From Brevibacillus brevis (GTDB taxonomy: Bacteria; Bacillota; Bacilli; Brevibacillales; Brevibacillaceae), in NCBI RefSeq assembly GCF_031583145.1, contig NZ_CP134050.1, positions 5,011,501 to 5,075,500 on the forward strand: a DNA stretch of 64,000 nt. Reading direction: 5' to 3'. The notes under the pieces are model-generated. The model was not told where the DNA came from. It did no database searches and saw only the letters and a list, made by a program, of their open reading frames with translations. The translations under genes and the position numbers were made by a program. Shown here in pieces: positions 42,442 to 50,963 of the stretch (position 1 is its first letter; each line of letters starts with the position of its first letter).

Positions 42442-43947
42442 TTGTATATACCCCAACTCCTGAAGGATTTCGTGGTCCGATCCTCAACACTCACGATCGT
42501 GAAACTGATCGGTGCTCTGGGGCGTCTGATCCTGTTTCGTTTACTGGGAGCAGAAGGAATCGGGCTTTATCAAATGGCGTATTCGTACTACGGCCTCATG
42601 ATTACGTTCATAACCGGGGGGTTTGCTTCTAGCATTTCTCTGGCAACGGCAAAAGACATCCAAACAGGACGGCGATTGTTTCACCTCTCCTTGTTCATTC
42701 TTTTGTTTCTGGGAGCCGCTGGCGGGTTCTTTACCTATTTTTTTGCTCATCCCATCGCGGCTATTTTCAATAAAACCGAACTTGTTAGACCCATTCAGCT
42801 TTTGGCACCTGCCATTTTACTCGTTCCCGTATTAAGCCTGATCCGTGGATTCCTGCAAGGAGTATCGCGTTACGGATACATAGCGATGTCAGAATTGATT
42901 GAACAAGTCGTGCGGGTAATCGGCATGGTATTTCTAGCTGGCTATCTTTTGCAGTTTGGCCTTTCCGAGGCAGTAACCGGTGTGATCGTAGGTGCATTAT
43001 TGGGGGCACTCATCGCATTCTTGTTTCTGCTAATTCCACTGTCTTCCGCAACGCCAAATTTGCCTGAGCGGCATAAACCGCAATCAACTGCTATCCCTGT
43101 ATTTATCCTGTCCTGTCTCGCTATTATGGGCACTCGAATCATTCTTCCCGTTACGGATTTCATCGATTCCCTCCTCGTACCAAACCGGCTTGTTTTCGCT
43201 GGCTATTCCGCACAAGAAGCCACCGTTATTTTTGGCGAATTTTTTGGGATCACGGCTACTGTCGTTTATGTCCCCGCACTCATTACCAGCTCTCTTGGCC
43301 ATATTATCATGCCTCGATTAACCACTGCCTGGTGTACCCTTGATGTTCCAGGATTTATGGCCAAGCTGAAAGTCGCCTTTACCACCGCTCTGCTTTGGGG
43401 GTTATGCTCGTCCTATCTTTTAGCGGTTTACGCCGACACGATCTCCGCTCTCGTCATAGGAAATGATTCACTCTCAAGCACCATCCGTTATCTATCCATC
43501 ATTCCATTGCTTACAGGCATAAGGGAGCTTTCCACAGTCGTTCTCTGGACCATGGATATCAAGAGAAAACCATTCGTGGGCCTCATTCTGGCCACGGGAG
43601 TATCGACGATCGTGAATTTTCTGGTCATCGGAATTCCCGGATACAGTATGATGGGTATTGCACTGGGAATTCTCTCTTTTGAAATCACGTCCCTGATGGT
43701 GAATCTGGCCGCTTTAAAGAAAGAGATCGCCCCGCAAAAAATAAGGGTATTTGATTGGAAAGAGATGATGATCTGCGCCATTTTTCTCGTTTTCCTGCAC
43801 GTTTCCGCCGGATTCTTCCGTTCGCCTGCCATCTTTTCGAACCCGGCTTGGGCTCCCTATGCAGCGATGGGTCTCTCGCTCCTGCTGATCCCTCCCTATT
43901 TGTTTTGGCACTTGATGTACTCCCGGCGAAAGACGCGACCTTGGTAA
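42442..43947 (+). CDS. SpoVB-like polysaccharide flippase (MOP superfamily)
   Basis: A 501-residue membrane protein with 12-14 helices. SSTLTIVKLIGALGRLILFRLLGAEGIGLYQMAYSYY in outline is the start typical of SpoVB/YkvU-type oligosaccharide flippases. SpoVB-class proteins move lipid-linked precursors during spore cortex formation or vegetative growth; which applies is not readable. The start is TTG at 42442 after GAGGG. Confidence 0.82.
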   Translation: MYIPQLLKDFVVRSSTLTIVKLIGALGRLILFRLLGAEGIGLYQMAYSYYGLMITFITGGFASSISLATAKDIQTGRRLFHLSLFILLFLGAAGGFFTYFFAHPIAAIFNKTELVRPIQLLAPAILLVPVLSLIRGFLQGVSRYGYIAMSELIEQVVRVIGMVFLAGYLLQFGLSEAVTGVIVGALLGALIAFLFLLIPLSSATPNLPERHKPQSTAIPVFILSCLAIMGTRIILPVTDFIDSLLVPNRLVFAGYSAQEATVIFGEFFGITATVVYVPALITSSLGHIIMPRLTTAWCTLDVPGFMAKLKVAFTTALLWGLCSSYLLAVYADTISALVIGNDSLSSTIRYLSIIPLLTGIRELSTVVLWTMDIKRKPFVGLILATGVSTIVNFLVIGIPGYSMMGIALGILSFEITSLMVNLAALKKEIAPQKIRVFDWKEMMICAIFLVFLHVSAGFFRSPAIFSNPAWAPYAAMGLSLLLIPPYLFWHLMYSRRKTRPW

Positions 43948-44017
43948 TATTTTGACCGTGAATTCCTCCTCCAAAATTGATAGGATACTCTAGTAATCCA
44001 ATCAGGAGGTGTAATCG

Positions 44018-44569
44018 GTGAAAACTATTTCTCGTTTAGCCAAATGGTCGGTTATTCTTGCTGCCCTGACTTGGTCAACGGTTTCTCCAATCAGCAGCGC
44101 ATCCGCTCAATCTGATGTTTCCGCTCCAAGCAAGGCACATACAGCTGCCGAGTCTCAAGAGCTGGTTGATAAAATTATCCATGACGGCTTGTCGTATTGG
44201 GGCACGCCATACGTATACGGTGCTACGAGATTTCAGGATCAATCCTTTGATTGCTCTTCCTTTGTTCAATACCTGTTTTCTCAATATGGCGTTCAATTGG
44301 GGTGGAATGCCCGGGAACAAGCCCGGCAAGGAGAATGGATTCCGTTTTCCGAGATGAAAAAGGGCGATTTGATGTTTTTCTCTGATGAAGATTTCCCGAA
44401 CGAACAAGGTCTCAACAAGGTTAGACATGTAGGCATTTACATGGGGAACGGGAAAATTCTCCACACTTACGAGGAAGGCATCGGGGTAACCGTCAGCGAT
44501 ATCAAAAACGATGCGCGAGAGAAAAATTACTGGTACGAGCATTTTTTGTTTGCGAAGCGCGTCATTTAG
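44018..44569 (+). CDS. Secreted NlpC/P60 peptidase (C40)
   Basis: A 183-residue secreted wall hydrolase. The signal peptide ends at about residue 30 (ASA-Q). The catalytic triad of the D,L-endopeptidase domain is C79 in FDCSSFVQYLF, H137 in VRHVGIYMG and H149 in ILHTYEE. No SH3 or LysM binding domain is present. The start is GTG at 44018, eight bases after AGGAGG. It probably cuts between D-Glu and the diamino acid in peptidoglycan stems. Confidence 0.9.
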   Translation: MKTISRLAKWSVILAALTWSTVSPISSASAQSDVSAPSKAHTAAESQELVDKIIHDGLSYWGTPYVYGATRFQDQSFDCSSFVQYLFSQYGVQLGWNAREQARQGEWIPFSEMKKGDLMFFSDEDFPNEQGLNKVRHVGIYMGNGKILHTYEEGIGVTVSDIKNDAREKNYWYEHFLFAKRVI

Positions 44570-44596
44570 GACCGTTTTGCTCTTATGACCAGATGG

Positions 44597-44632
44597 AGAG
44601 GCGATGTTTCCCAGAAGCATCGCCTCTTTTTA
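44597..44632 (+). terminator. Intrinsic terminator of the NlpC/P60 gene
   Basis: AGAGGCGATG and CATCGCCTCT with an 11-base loop, followed by TTTTATTTTC. Confidence 0.87.
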
Positions 44633-44652
44633 TTTTCTGCACCATCCGCACG

Positions 44653-44700
44653 AAAAAAGGACGTTTCCCCGCAGGTTTCCCTTACGGAAGAAACATCCTT
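44653..44700 (-). terminator. Intrinsic terminator of yuiB
   Basis: On the minus strand AAGGATGTTTC pairs with GAAACGTCCTT (one G-U pair), followed by six T residues. It lies 11 bases after the yuiB stop. Confidence 0.82.
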
Positions 44701-44711
44701 CTCTTTCGGCT

Positions 44712-44972
44712 TTAAAACATCCGGTATCCTTTTTTGCGCAAGGTCTGAATGGTCCAGCCGCTTCCGACCGTCCCCGCCATCCCGCAGCCGAGAATGAGCG
44801 CATCCCATATTCCCGGAACGATTTTTTGGTACACCAACGCTCCGACAACCACACCGATCCCAATCACGACAGGCAGCCAGGTCGTTTTTAAAATCATGTT
44901 TAGAATAAATCCGATGCCAAAACCAAGCACGGTAAAAAGGACAATGGATACCACAAACTGAAGCAAGCTCAT
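44712..44972 (-). CDS. yuiB: YuiB-like small membrane protein
   Basis: An 86-residue protein with two or three hydrophobic segments (LLQFVVSIVLFTVLGFGIGF, LPVVIGIGVVVGALVY) and a basic C-terminus. It matches the YuiB family in size and position near yuiA and yumC. The start ATG follows AGGAGGG. Function is unknown. Confidence 0.75.
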   Translation of the reverse strand: MSLLQFVVSIVLFTVLGFGIGFILNMILKTTWLPVVIGIGVVVGALVYQKIVPGIWDALILGCGMAGTVGSGWTIQTLRKKGYRMF

Positions 44973-44991
44973 CGTTCGAACGCCCTCCTGC

Positions 44992-45120
44992 CTACTCGCT
45001 CACCACTGAATCTTTCGAAGCGGACTCTTCCTCGAGGGAATTGTTGTCGCTCCCGTTTTTCTCGGCGGAAGCGCTTTTCAAATCCTGCCCGGTGAAGAAA
45101 AAGTTGGTTATTTCCGTCTT
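44992..45120 (-). other. Open frame of about 42 codons upstream of yuiB, uncertain gene
   Basis: Reading the minus strand, a frame with no stop from 45120 to the TAG at 44994-44992 encodes an acidic, Ser-rich tail (LEEESASKDSVVSE at the end). There is no ATG, GTG or TTG with a ribosome-binding site near its start; a TTG in GGGCAGGATTTG is the only candidate. It ends 19 bases before the yuiB start. It is most of the 302-base gap 44973-45274. Confidence 0.25.
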
Positions 45121-45223
45121 TCAGTGTAGCCTAAATCAGACAGGCAGGTCAATATTCGAACACCTTTTGCCAGAGCCGCGGTTGACCTTGTACGGATAGG
45201 AATGTGATCCATTCCAGCTGAAC

Positions 45224-45260
45224 AAGAAAACCGGCCACGTCTCTCGCGCAGCCGGCTTTT
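45224..45260 (-). terminator. Intrinsic terminator of yuiA
   Basis: On the minus strand AAAA(G)CCGGC pairs with GCCGGTTTT with one bulge, ending in TTTTCTTG. It lies just after the yuiA stop. Confidence 0.7.
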
Positions 45261-45274
45261 GGGCAGGTTTGCAA

Positions 45275-45418
45275 TTATGGGCGGGTGGCCGAAACAGGCT
45301 CCTGTTCGTGATGCGTACCGGATCCCTCACAGTTCGGGCAGTTCTCCGTTCCGCCCAGGAGCAGATGGAAATAGCCTTGTCCGCCGCAGTACGGGCATTG
45401 TTCTTGATTGGTTCTCAT
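45275..45418 (-). CDS. yuiA: YuiA-like zinc-ribbon small protein
   Basis: A 47-residue protein with two CxxCxGxG-type knuckles, CPYCGGQGYF and CPNCEGSG, as in the DnaJ zinc domain and YuiA. The open frame begins at 45520, but the ATG at 45418 follows AAAGGGGAGC and starts right at the zinc motif. It probably binds one zinc. Function is unknown. Confidence 0.8.
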   Translation of the reverse strand: MRTNQEQCPYCGGQGYFHLLLGGTENCPNCEGSGTHHEQEPVSATRP

Positions 45419-45547
45419 GGTGAGCTCCCCTTTCCTATCGTACATGCGCTGGTAATAATTGCATGTATTTTCTGATAATTTTGATGTATCTAACTTTAGC
45501 AGATTCGCTTGCTTTTGCAAAACGCATTCTCGAACGGAAAACGCGGG

Positions 45548-45578
45548 AAAAACCGCGATGTAAGCGGAAACATCGCGG
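45548..45578 (-). terminator. Intrinsic terminator of the Nudix gene
   Basis: CCGCGATGT and ACATCGCGG form a 9-bp stem with an eight-base loop, followed on the minus strand by five T residues. Confidence 0.85.
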
Positions 45579-45594
45579 ATTATCTATCCCTTTC

Positions 45595-46077
45595 TCACCA
45601 TTGCTTAAAGATTTTGTAGGACGTGTACTGAAAGACAGGATCGATGTCGTACGTCTGGCCGGACATGCCACGGGCTCTCTCCGCATAACCGGGCAAAATA
45701 ATCTTCAAATAGGTCGAGGAGAGCGGATCCGTCAACAGCTCGCGGATCGGCATGAAACGTGTCTCCGCGATCTCTCCTTCCTGTGGCCGGGGCTCCCCGG
45801 ATACGTAATCCATCCAAAAGACGACCATATTGTCGCTGATCGACTCCCGGATGACGCCGGAACGTATCCCGGCTACCTGGCGGACGACAGCATCGACTCC
45901 CGTCTCTTCCAGCACCTCCCGAACAGCAGCCTCGTCCACCGTCTCTCCCTCTTGTACGAAGCCGGCCGGAAACGACCATTGTCCCTTTAATCCGCTATAC
46001 GTTTTTTTGACCACGAGCGCCTCTTCCCCGCGAATGACGATTCCGCAGGCACCCAGCCAGACTTTGCCTTCTCGCAC
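45595..46077 (-). CDS. Nudix hydrolase
   Basis: A 160-residue pyrophosphohydrolase. The Nudix box is complete: GFVQEGETVDEAAVREVLEETGV, with the metal-binding REVLEE glutamates. The start is set at GTG 46077, which follows AGAGGAAG; the frame extends to 46155 without a site and across the upstream terminator. The substrate (sugar nucleotide, NADH or oxidised nucleotide) is unknown. Confidence 0.85.
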   Translation of the reverse strand: MREGKVWLGACGIVIRGEEALVVKKTYSGLKGQWSFPAGFVQEGETVDEAAVREVLEETGVDAVVRQVAGIRSGVIRESISDNMVVFWMDYVSGEPRPQEGEIAETRFMPIRELLTDPLSSTYLKIILPGYAERARGMSGQTYDIDPVFQYTSYKIFKQW

Positions 46078-46135
46078 ACCTATCGCTTCCTCTCTTGTCC
46101 GTTGCTTATGCTTTGAGTATACACCACAAGCATGC

Positions 46136-46164
46136 AAAAACCCCCGGTATCCCACTACCGGGGG
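46136..46164 (-). terminator. Intrinsic terminator of the ndh operon
   Basis: CCCCCGGTA and TACCGGGGG form a 9-bp stem with a six-base loop and five T residues on the minus strand. It lies 22 bases after the small gene downstream of ndh. Confidence 0.87.
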
Positions 46165-46186
46165 CAGTCCAAAAGTTCATTTCGTC

Positions 46187-46438
46187 TCACTCGTCATCGT
46201 CGTCCAACAGCCCGTTGTCGATCATATAGCGGAGGTTTTCCCGATCCCGTTCCCGCCCTTTTTCCTTGAGGCGTTCGATGGCGGGCAAAATCAGGATATC
46301 CACTTCCCGCTGCACGTGCCAGGCGAGGTCGTGACGCTTTTGCTCCTCCAGATATGCCCCTACTTCCATCAGAGCGTTGTAGCGGTCCAGCTCTTCGCGG
46401 GTCATCAGGCCTCTGACCTGTACGCTTGCATGACGCAT
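46187..46438 (-). CDS. Small conserved-looking hypothetical protein
   Basis: An 83-residue, mainly helical and highly charged protein (REELDRYNALMEVGAYLEEQ, AIERLKEKGRERDREN) ending in an acidic DDDDE tail. It has no membrane segment or known motif. It begins three bases after the NADH dehydrogenase stop, so it is co-transcribed with it and ends at a terminator. I do not recognise the family. Confidence 0.7.
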   Translation of the reverse strand: MRHASVQVRGLMTREELDRYNALMEVGAYLEEQKRHDLAWHVQREVDILILPAIERLKEKGRERDRENLRYMIDNGLLDDDDE

Positions 46439-46441
46439 GGC

Positions 46442-47632
46442 TTACAGCTTTACCTTTTTTAGCGCGAGTCCCACGCCGCCGATTTTGTACAGGTAGCGCA
46501 GATCGCTTGCCTTTTTCATCAAGGCTGCCGCAGAGCCAAACAGCTTCTTGGATCCGACTTGACCGATGCCTTCGCCTTTGCCGAGGGATGCGAGTGTTCC
46601 TTGGAGGTGCGGGATGAACTTTTGGGTGAGTCCGCCGCGAATCATCGCGACGAGGTTTTCTCCGAGCGTTTCGCCTTCTTGCACCGCGATCTGGGCGGTC
46701 GGCGGATAAGGCCGGCCCTCATCGTTGAAAATCAGGGCGCAGTCGCCGACGACGAAGACGTTGTCATACCCGGGGGCTCGCAGATATTCATCCACTTTGA
46801 CCCTGCCGCGCATCGTTTCGAAGCCGGCCTTCTCGACGATGCTGTTGCCGCGCACGCCTGCCGCCCAAACCACGGTTTGCGCCTTGATTTCCTCTCCGGT
46901 CGCAAGCAGGACGCCATCCGGCGTGCATTGCTTGATCGGGGTTCCGATTTTGAATTCGATGCCTTTTTTGCCGAGGACGTCCATCGCGTAGTTGACCAGC
47001 TCCGGGTCGAAGCCTGGCAGTGCCGTCGGCGCCGCTTCGATACAGTACACTTTCACATGGCGCGGATCGACGTCGAATTCCTTGCACAGCTCAGGAATTC
47101 GGTCTCCCAGCTCGCCGCAAAACTCGATCCCCGTAAACCCGGCCCCTCCGACCACGAACGTCACATAGTCCGTGCGGTGCGGCTCGTTTTTAAATTTGGA
47201 GAACATGTACTGGATGTGCTCGCGGATGTTGCGCACTGCGTTGATGCTGCGAATGCTGAACGCATGCTCCTTCAGCCCTTCGATGCCAAATGTCTCGGGC
47301 TCGCTCCCCAGGCCGATCACGAGGTAGTCGTACGAGAGCACGTTGCCGTTTTCCAGTGTGACGGTCTGCTCTTCCGGCTCGATGGATTGCACCGTGCCTT
47401 TGATGAAATTCACCTTTTGCTTGTCGACGATCCGGTCCAGGTCTACGCGGGCGTGCTCGGCCGAGGCCGTTCCCGCTGCGGGTTCGTGAAGCCAGGTCGT
47501 GATGTAGTGATAGTCGTGCTTGTTGACCAGGGTCACTTCCGCCTCGTTATAATGAAGCTTTTGCTGCAGCTGCAGCGTGGTGAGCAGGCCGCCGTACCCG
47601 GCACCGAGAATGAGGATTTTGGGTGTGCTCAT
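46442..47632 (-). CDS. ndh: Type II NADH dehydrogenase (YumB/Ndh-like)
   Basis: A 396-residue membrane-associated flavoprotein that passes electrons from NADH to quinone without pumping protons. The FAD-binding ILGAGYGGLLT is at the N-terminus, the NADH-binding FVVGGAGFTGIEFCGEL in the middle, and FVVGDCALI and the quinone-facing PPTAQIAVQEG near the end. The C-terminal helices give membrane attachment. Upstream, two Rex-like boxes suggest repression when NADH is low. Confidence 0.9.
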   Translation of the reverse strand: MSTPKILILGAGYGGLLTTLQLQQKLHYNEAEVTLVNKHDYHYITTWLHEPAAGTASAEHARVDLDRIVDKQKVNFIKGTVQSIEPEEQTVTLENGNVLSYDYLVIGLGSEPETFGIEGLKEHAFSIRSINAVRNIREHIQYMFSKFKNEPHRTDYVTFVVGGAGFTGIEFCGELGDRIPELCKEFDVDPRHVKVYCIEAAPTALPGFDPELVNYAMDVLGKKGIEFKIGTPIKQCTPDGVLLATGEEIKAQTVVWAAGVRGNSIVEKAGFETMRGRVKVDEYLRAPGYDNVFVVGDCALIFNDEGRPYPPTAQIAVQEGETLGENLVAMIRGGLTQKFIPHLQGTLASLGKGEGIGQVGSKKLFGSAAALMKKASDLRYLYKIGGVGLALKKVKL

Positions 47633-47675
47633 GGTATCCCTTCCATTCTTCAGGATAATTGAGATTCTAGGAAGT

Positions 47676-47693
47676 TTGTGCGAAATTTCACGT
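47676..47693. promoter_or_regulatory. Rex-like box, proximal to ndh
   Basis: TTGTGCGAAATTTCACGT keeps TTGTG at the left and TTCAC at the right of the Rex consensus (TTGTGAANNNNTTCACAA). It lies 44-61 bases upstream of the ndh start. Confidence 0.5.
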
Positions 47694-47773
47694 GATCTGG
47701 TACAACCTCTGATGTCCCATACGCGAACGCGACTCGATTACGAATGATTGCCATGATTTATATTTATTCCAAC

Positions 47774-47791
47774 CTGTGAAAAAATGCACAA
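47774..47791. promoter_or_regulatory. Rex-like box, distal to ndh
   Basis: CTGTGAAAAAATGCACAA matches the Rex consensus at the TGTGAA and CACAA ends. It lies just upstream of a TATAAA on the minus strand and may overlap the ndh promoter. The 334-base gap 47633-47966 contains no gene; its right end carries a TATAAT (47919) for the reductase gene. Confidence 0.5.
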
Positions 47792-47966
47792 AGCCAGATG
47801 AAAATGTGTCAATTTCTTTACAGTCACCCTCATCTTATCCAGTGCCGATCTGATTTGCAAGGCTTTTTTGCCTATCTGACGGAATTTTCTCTGCTTTTTT
47901 TCGCTTGGAAGTTTACGGTATAATGATGGGTGAGTTCGGTTCAGATTAAATCGGAGGTGCTTTGGA

Positions 47967-48977
47967 TTGAATTTTCTGCAAAAGGACGAGCAAATCTACG
48001 ACATCACCATCATCGGAGGAGGCCCAGCCGGCTTGTTCACCGCCTTTTACGGTGGAATGCGCCAGGCGAGCGTAAAGATTATCGAGAGCATGCCCCAGCT
48101 TGGCGGGCAATTGTCTGCTCTTTATCCGGAAAAATACATATACGATGTTGCCGGATTTCCCAAGGTGCTGGCTCAAGACCTGATCAATAATCTGAAAGAT
48201 CAGATTTCACGCTTTCAGCAGTCGATCTGCCTGGAAGAAAAAGTGGAAAACGTCGTAAAGAAACCGGACAATGTCTTTGAAATCACTACGGACAAAGGCA
48301 TTCACTTCTCCAAAGCCGTCATCATCACGGCTGGCGTGGGTGCATTTGAACCTCGCAGGCTGGAACATCCGGACGCCGTCAAATATGAAAAATCCAATCT
48401 GCACTACTTTGTAACCGACCTGAACTCCTTCAAGGGACAACGCGTAGCTGTCATCGGCGGAGGCGACTCTGCCCTCGACTGGTCCCTCATGCTCGAACCG
48501 ATCGCCAAAGAAGTGCACCTCATCCATCGCCGAGACAAATTCCGGGCTCACGAGCACAGTGTCGAAATGCTGATGCAGTCCAAGGTCCAGGTGAAAACTC
48601 CCTACGAAGTATCGGCCTTGCACGGAGCCGACAAGATCGAGCGCCTCACGCTCTCCCACTGCACGACCAAGGAAGAGCTTGATTTGGAGGTGGACGCCGT
48701 AATCGTCAACTTCGGGTTTATTTCCTCTCTGGGCCCGATTAAAAACTGGGGGCTGGAGTTGGACAAGGGCTCGATCGTGGTGAACAGCCGGATGGAGTCG
48801 AACATTCCGGGAATTTTCGCGGCTGGCGACATTGCGACATACCCGGGCAAGGTGAAGCTGATCGCGGTCGGATTCGGGGAAGCGCCTACTGCGGTCAACA
48901 ATGCGGTGGGGTACTTCAATCCGGATGCGAAGCTGCAGCCTGGACATTCCTCGAGCATGGATAACTTCAAATCGTAG
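47967..48977 (+). CDS. yumC: Ferredoxin/flavodoxin-NADP reductase, thioredoxin reductase-like (YumC type)
   Basis: A 336-residue FAD/NADPH enzyme of the Bacillus YumC type, which lacks the CxxC of thioredoxin reductase. [16 protein letters not shown] binds [16 protein letters not shown] binds NADPH, and the C-terminal [31 protein letters not shown] closes the FAD site. The start is TTG after GGAGGTG. It is divergent from ndh, as in the B. subtilis yumB-yumC region. Confidence 0.93.
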   Translation: MNFLQKDEQIYDITIIGGGPAGLFTAFYGGMRQASVKIIESMPQLGGQLSALYPEKYIYDVAGFPKVLAQDLINNLKDQISRFQQSICLEEKVENVVKKPDNVFEITTDKGIHFSKAVIITAGVGAFEPRRLEHPDAVKYEKSNLHYFVTDLNSFKGQRVAVIGGGDSALDWSLMLEPIAKEVHLIHRRDKFRAHEHSVEMLMQSKVQVKTPYEVSALHGADKIERLTLSHCTTKEELDLEVDAVIVNFGFISSLGPIKNWGLELDKGSIVVNSRMESNIPGIFAAGDIATYPGKVKLIAVGFGEAPTAVNNAVGYFNPDAKLQPGHSSSMDNFKS

Positions 48978-49021
48978 GGCTTTTGCAAGAAGGGTTTGAA
49001 CCGAAGAGCTGTTTTGGAATC

Positions 49022-49050
49022 AAGCGCGGAAAATTTTTTCGCGCTTTTTG
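49022..49050 (+). terminator. Intrinsic terminator of yumC
   Basis: AAGCGCG and CGCGCTT with an 11-base loop and five T residues after the stem. Confidence 0.82.
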
Positions 49051-49170
49051 TTTTTGGCCGAGAACCAGCGGTAGCAAACGGAGAAAGGTTCGGGCTGTTA
49101 CTTGTATACTCCCCTGCTCTCTCGCGCAAAGTAGGAAAGACTCGAATACTTTCGTCACAGGAGGGGCGCC

Positions 49171-49455
49171 ATGAGCTATTTATGTCCGGTTTGCAATGGG
49201 CTAGCTGTCTTCTCGCAGACTTGCCCGGGCTGCGGAGGGGGATTGTCGGATGTGGGACGCTTGTACGATTATTACGGTCCTTACAGCCCTTACCGGGAGA
49301 TCGATGACACGAAAATGGACAACGCCTATCCGGACCGGCAGCGGCATCAATGCCTGCACACGGGATGGTGCCCGCAGTGCGGCGAGGAACATGTCGTCAT
49401 CGTCAAGGAATGGACGGCTGACGAGCTGAACGCACAAAAGGACGCGTACGAATGA
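49171..49455 (+). CDS. Small zinc-ribbon protein of unknown function
   Basis: A 94-residue protein with two Cys pairs near the N-terminus (CPVC, CPGC) and further CLHTGWCPQCGEEH in the middle, likely zinc-binding. It is rich in Tyr and Asp between them. The ATG follows CAGGAGGGG. I do not recognise the family. Its stop codon lies inside the loop of the terminator. Confidence 0.72.
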   Translation: MSYLCPVCNGLAVFSQTCPGCGGGLSDVGRLYDYYGPYSPYREIDDTKMDNAYPDRQRHQCLHTGWCPQCGEEHVVIVKEWTADELNAQKDAYE

Positions 49456-49467
49456 CACGTCCTTTTT
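49436..49467 (+). terminator. Terminator overlapping the end of the zinc-ribbon gene
   Basis: AAAAGGACG and CGTCCTTTTT form the stem; the TGA of the gene is in the loop. Confidence 0.8.
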
Positions 49468-49477
49468 CGTTCTTCGC

Positions 49478-50083
49478 TTATTTTTTCTTCTCCGCCAGCT
49501 TTTTGGCGAGACGTTCGTTTTTGGCCTTCATTTGCTCCAGCAGCTTGGGCAGGACGGCCTTGATCTTCTGGGCATCGCCGGACTCGATTGCAGCATCGAA
49601 TTCCTCGTGCGTCTGCCGGAATTTTTCCATTTGCGCCTGTCTGTCTTCCTTCTCCCCGGCAGGATCCTGCTCACCGAGGCGCTGTTCCTTCCACTCCTTG
49701 TACTTCTGCTCCATCTGCTCGCTGGTGATTTCTCCTTTGTTCACCTGCTCTCTGAGCTTCGCCCGCATCTGGCTTTTTTCTTCGCTCGCCGTCTCACGGG
49801 CAGCGCGCAATTGCTCCAGCAGCCGCTCCCGCTCTTTCAGGACGGATTGCCATTCGTTTACGCTGCCTGGCGTGTACTTTTCCGCCAGCAATGTCATGTA
49901 CATCCGCTGATGGGCTCCCATATACATGCCAAACCGCTTTTTGACATGGCCATCGTGGTCGCCGCGGTTGTGGAGCGCACTGCTTTCCGCAGGGCTTGTG
50001 TGGTCTGCGGCCGAAACGCCCCCCGGAATCGCCAGGCCCATCACCAGGGCGGTTGCCATCATACTCTTTTTCCATTGCTTCAT
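49478..50083 (-). CDS. Secreted coiled-coil protein of unknown function
   Basis: A 201-residue protein with a signal peptide (about 1-25, VSAAD). The mature part is almost wholly charged helix (Glu, Lys, Arg, Gln, Met) and probably a long coiled coil. The frame is open to 50254, but the ATG at 50083 follows AAGGAG. A His/Asp-rich patch (HNRGDHDGH) sits near the mature N-terminus. Function is not known; a spacer, chaperone-like or spore-envelope role is possible. Confidence 0.72.
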   Translation of the reverse strand: MKQWKKSMMATALVMGLAIPGGVSAADHTSPAESSALHNRGDHDGHVKKRFGMYMGAHQRMYMTLLAEKYTPGSVNEWQSVLKERERLLEQLRAARETASEEKSQMRAKLREQVNKGEITSEQMEQKYKEWKEQRLGEQDPAGEKEDRQAQMEKFRQTHEEFDAAIESGDAQKIKAVLPKLLEQMKAKNERLAKKLAEKKK

Positions 50084-50257
50084 GCTGTTCACTCCTTGTC
50101 TTGAGTCTGCAATTTGGTCCCTCGCTGTGAGAGGAAAACGGCCGGTCTGTGCCTCCATGCACGGGTGTCTGTCCGCTTTCACCCGAAAGTGTGTCCAAGG
50201 CCTGTGGCACAATTGTCGAAGGGATGTGGAAAAATATGTAAATCTCTCGCGCACCCG

Positions 50258-50701
50258 CTAAAGAGGGCGCAGCTCATCGCGATCCAGTCCCAGCCTTTCG
50301 ACCAATCCCATCTGTTCGAGATCGTGCTTAGTTTTGGGAGTCCCATGCTGGTAGAGGAACTGGTAGATCGAACGCAGGTTGTCGTCGTACTCGTCGTTGT
50401 CCCGGTCCGGCATGTCGCTCCACAGCGTATGGCCGTGCATCCACATCATGAAGTCGCCGTGCACGCAGTTGTTAAGCCAGTCGCGCAGCATCCCGACCTC
50501 GACGTCGGTCGCTTCGACTTCGAAATCGTATGTAGAGGAACCTTTTTCATCGCGGATTTCCGCCACCGTCGTGCCGCTTTGCAGCGTGACGTAATACCGT
50601 TTTTTATCCAGGGCCACCCACTCCTTTGCTTCGAACTCGGCCCTGCCTCTGAGCGGAGCCTTTTGGGGTGCTTGCGAGCATTTCTTTCTTACCTTGCGCA
50701 A
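50258..50701 (-). CDS. Hypothetical protein, start uncertain
   Basis: A frame of up to 147 residues, soluble and acidic, with no motif I recognise (KKRYYVTLQSGTTVAEIRDEKG, HGDFMMWMHGHTLWSDMPD). The TTG at 50701 has no ribosome-binding site. A GTG at 50617 lies just after AAAGGAG, at short spacing, and may be the true start, giving about 119 residues that begin VALDKKRYY. It is downstream of nothing obvious and convergent with no gene. Confidence 0.6.
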   Translation of the reverse strand: MRKVRKKCSQAPQKAPLRGRAEFEAKEWVALDKKRYYVTLQSGTTVAEIRDEKGSSTYDFEVEATDVEVGMLRDWLNNCVHGDFMMWMHGHTLWSDMPDRDNDEYDDNLRSIYQFLYQHGTPKTKHDLEQMGLVERLGLDRDELRPL

Positions 50702-50963
50702 ACAGAAGGGAAAATATGTATTTGGCTATGCGGAAAAATGGAGCAAAATGGCTTGACGTGTCCGATTCCGGCCGACTCCATCACTTCCCTGAGCCAGGCG
50801 GAGGCGAAACGAAACGGAAGCCGATGCCGGAAGAGACCCATGAACGAACACGCAGATCAGCAATGGAGAAAAGCGTGTAAAGAATGAAGCACTTGCCGCC
50901 AGCCGCGCTATCCATTATGCTGGGCTCATAAACAGCCTTTTCCGAAAGACGGGTGATGAACAC

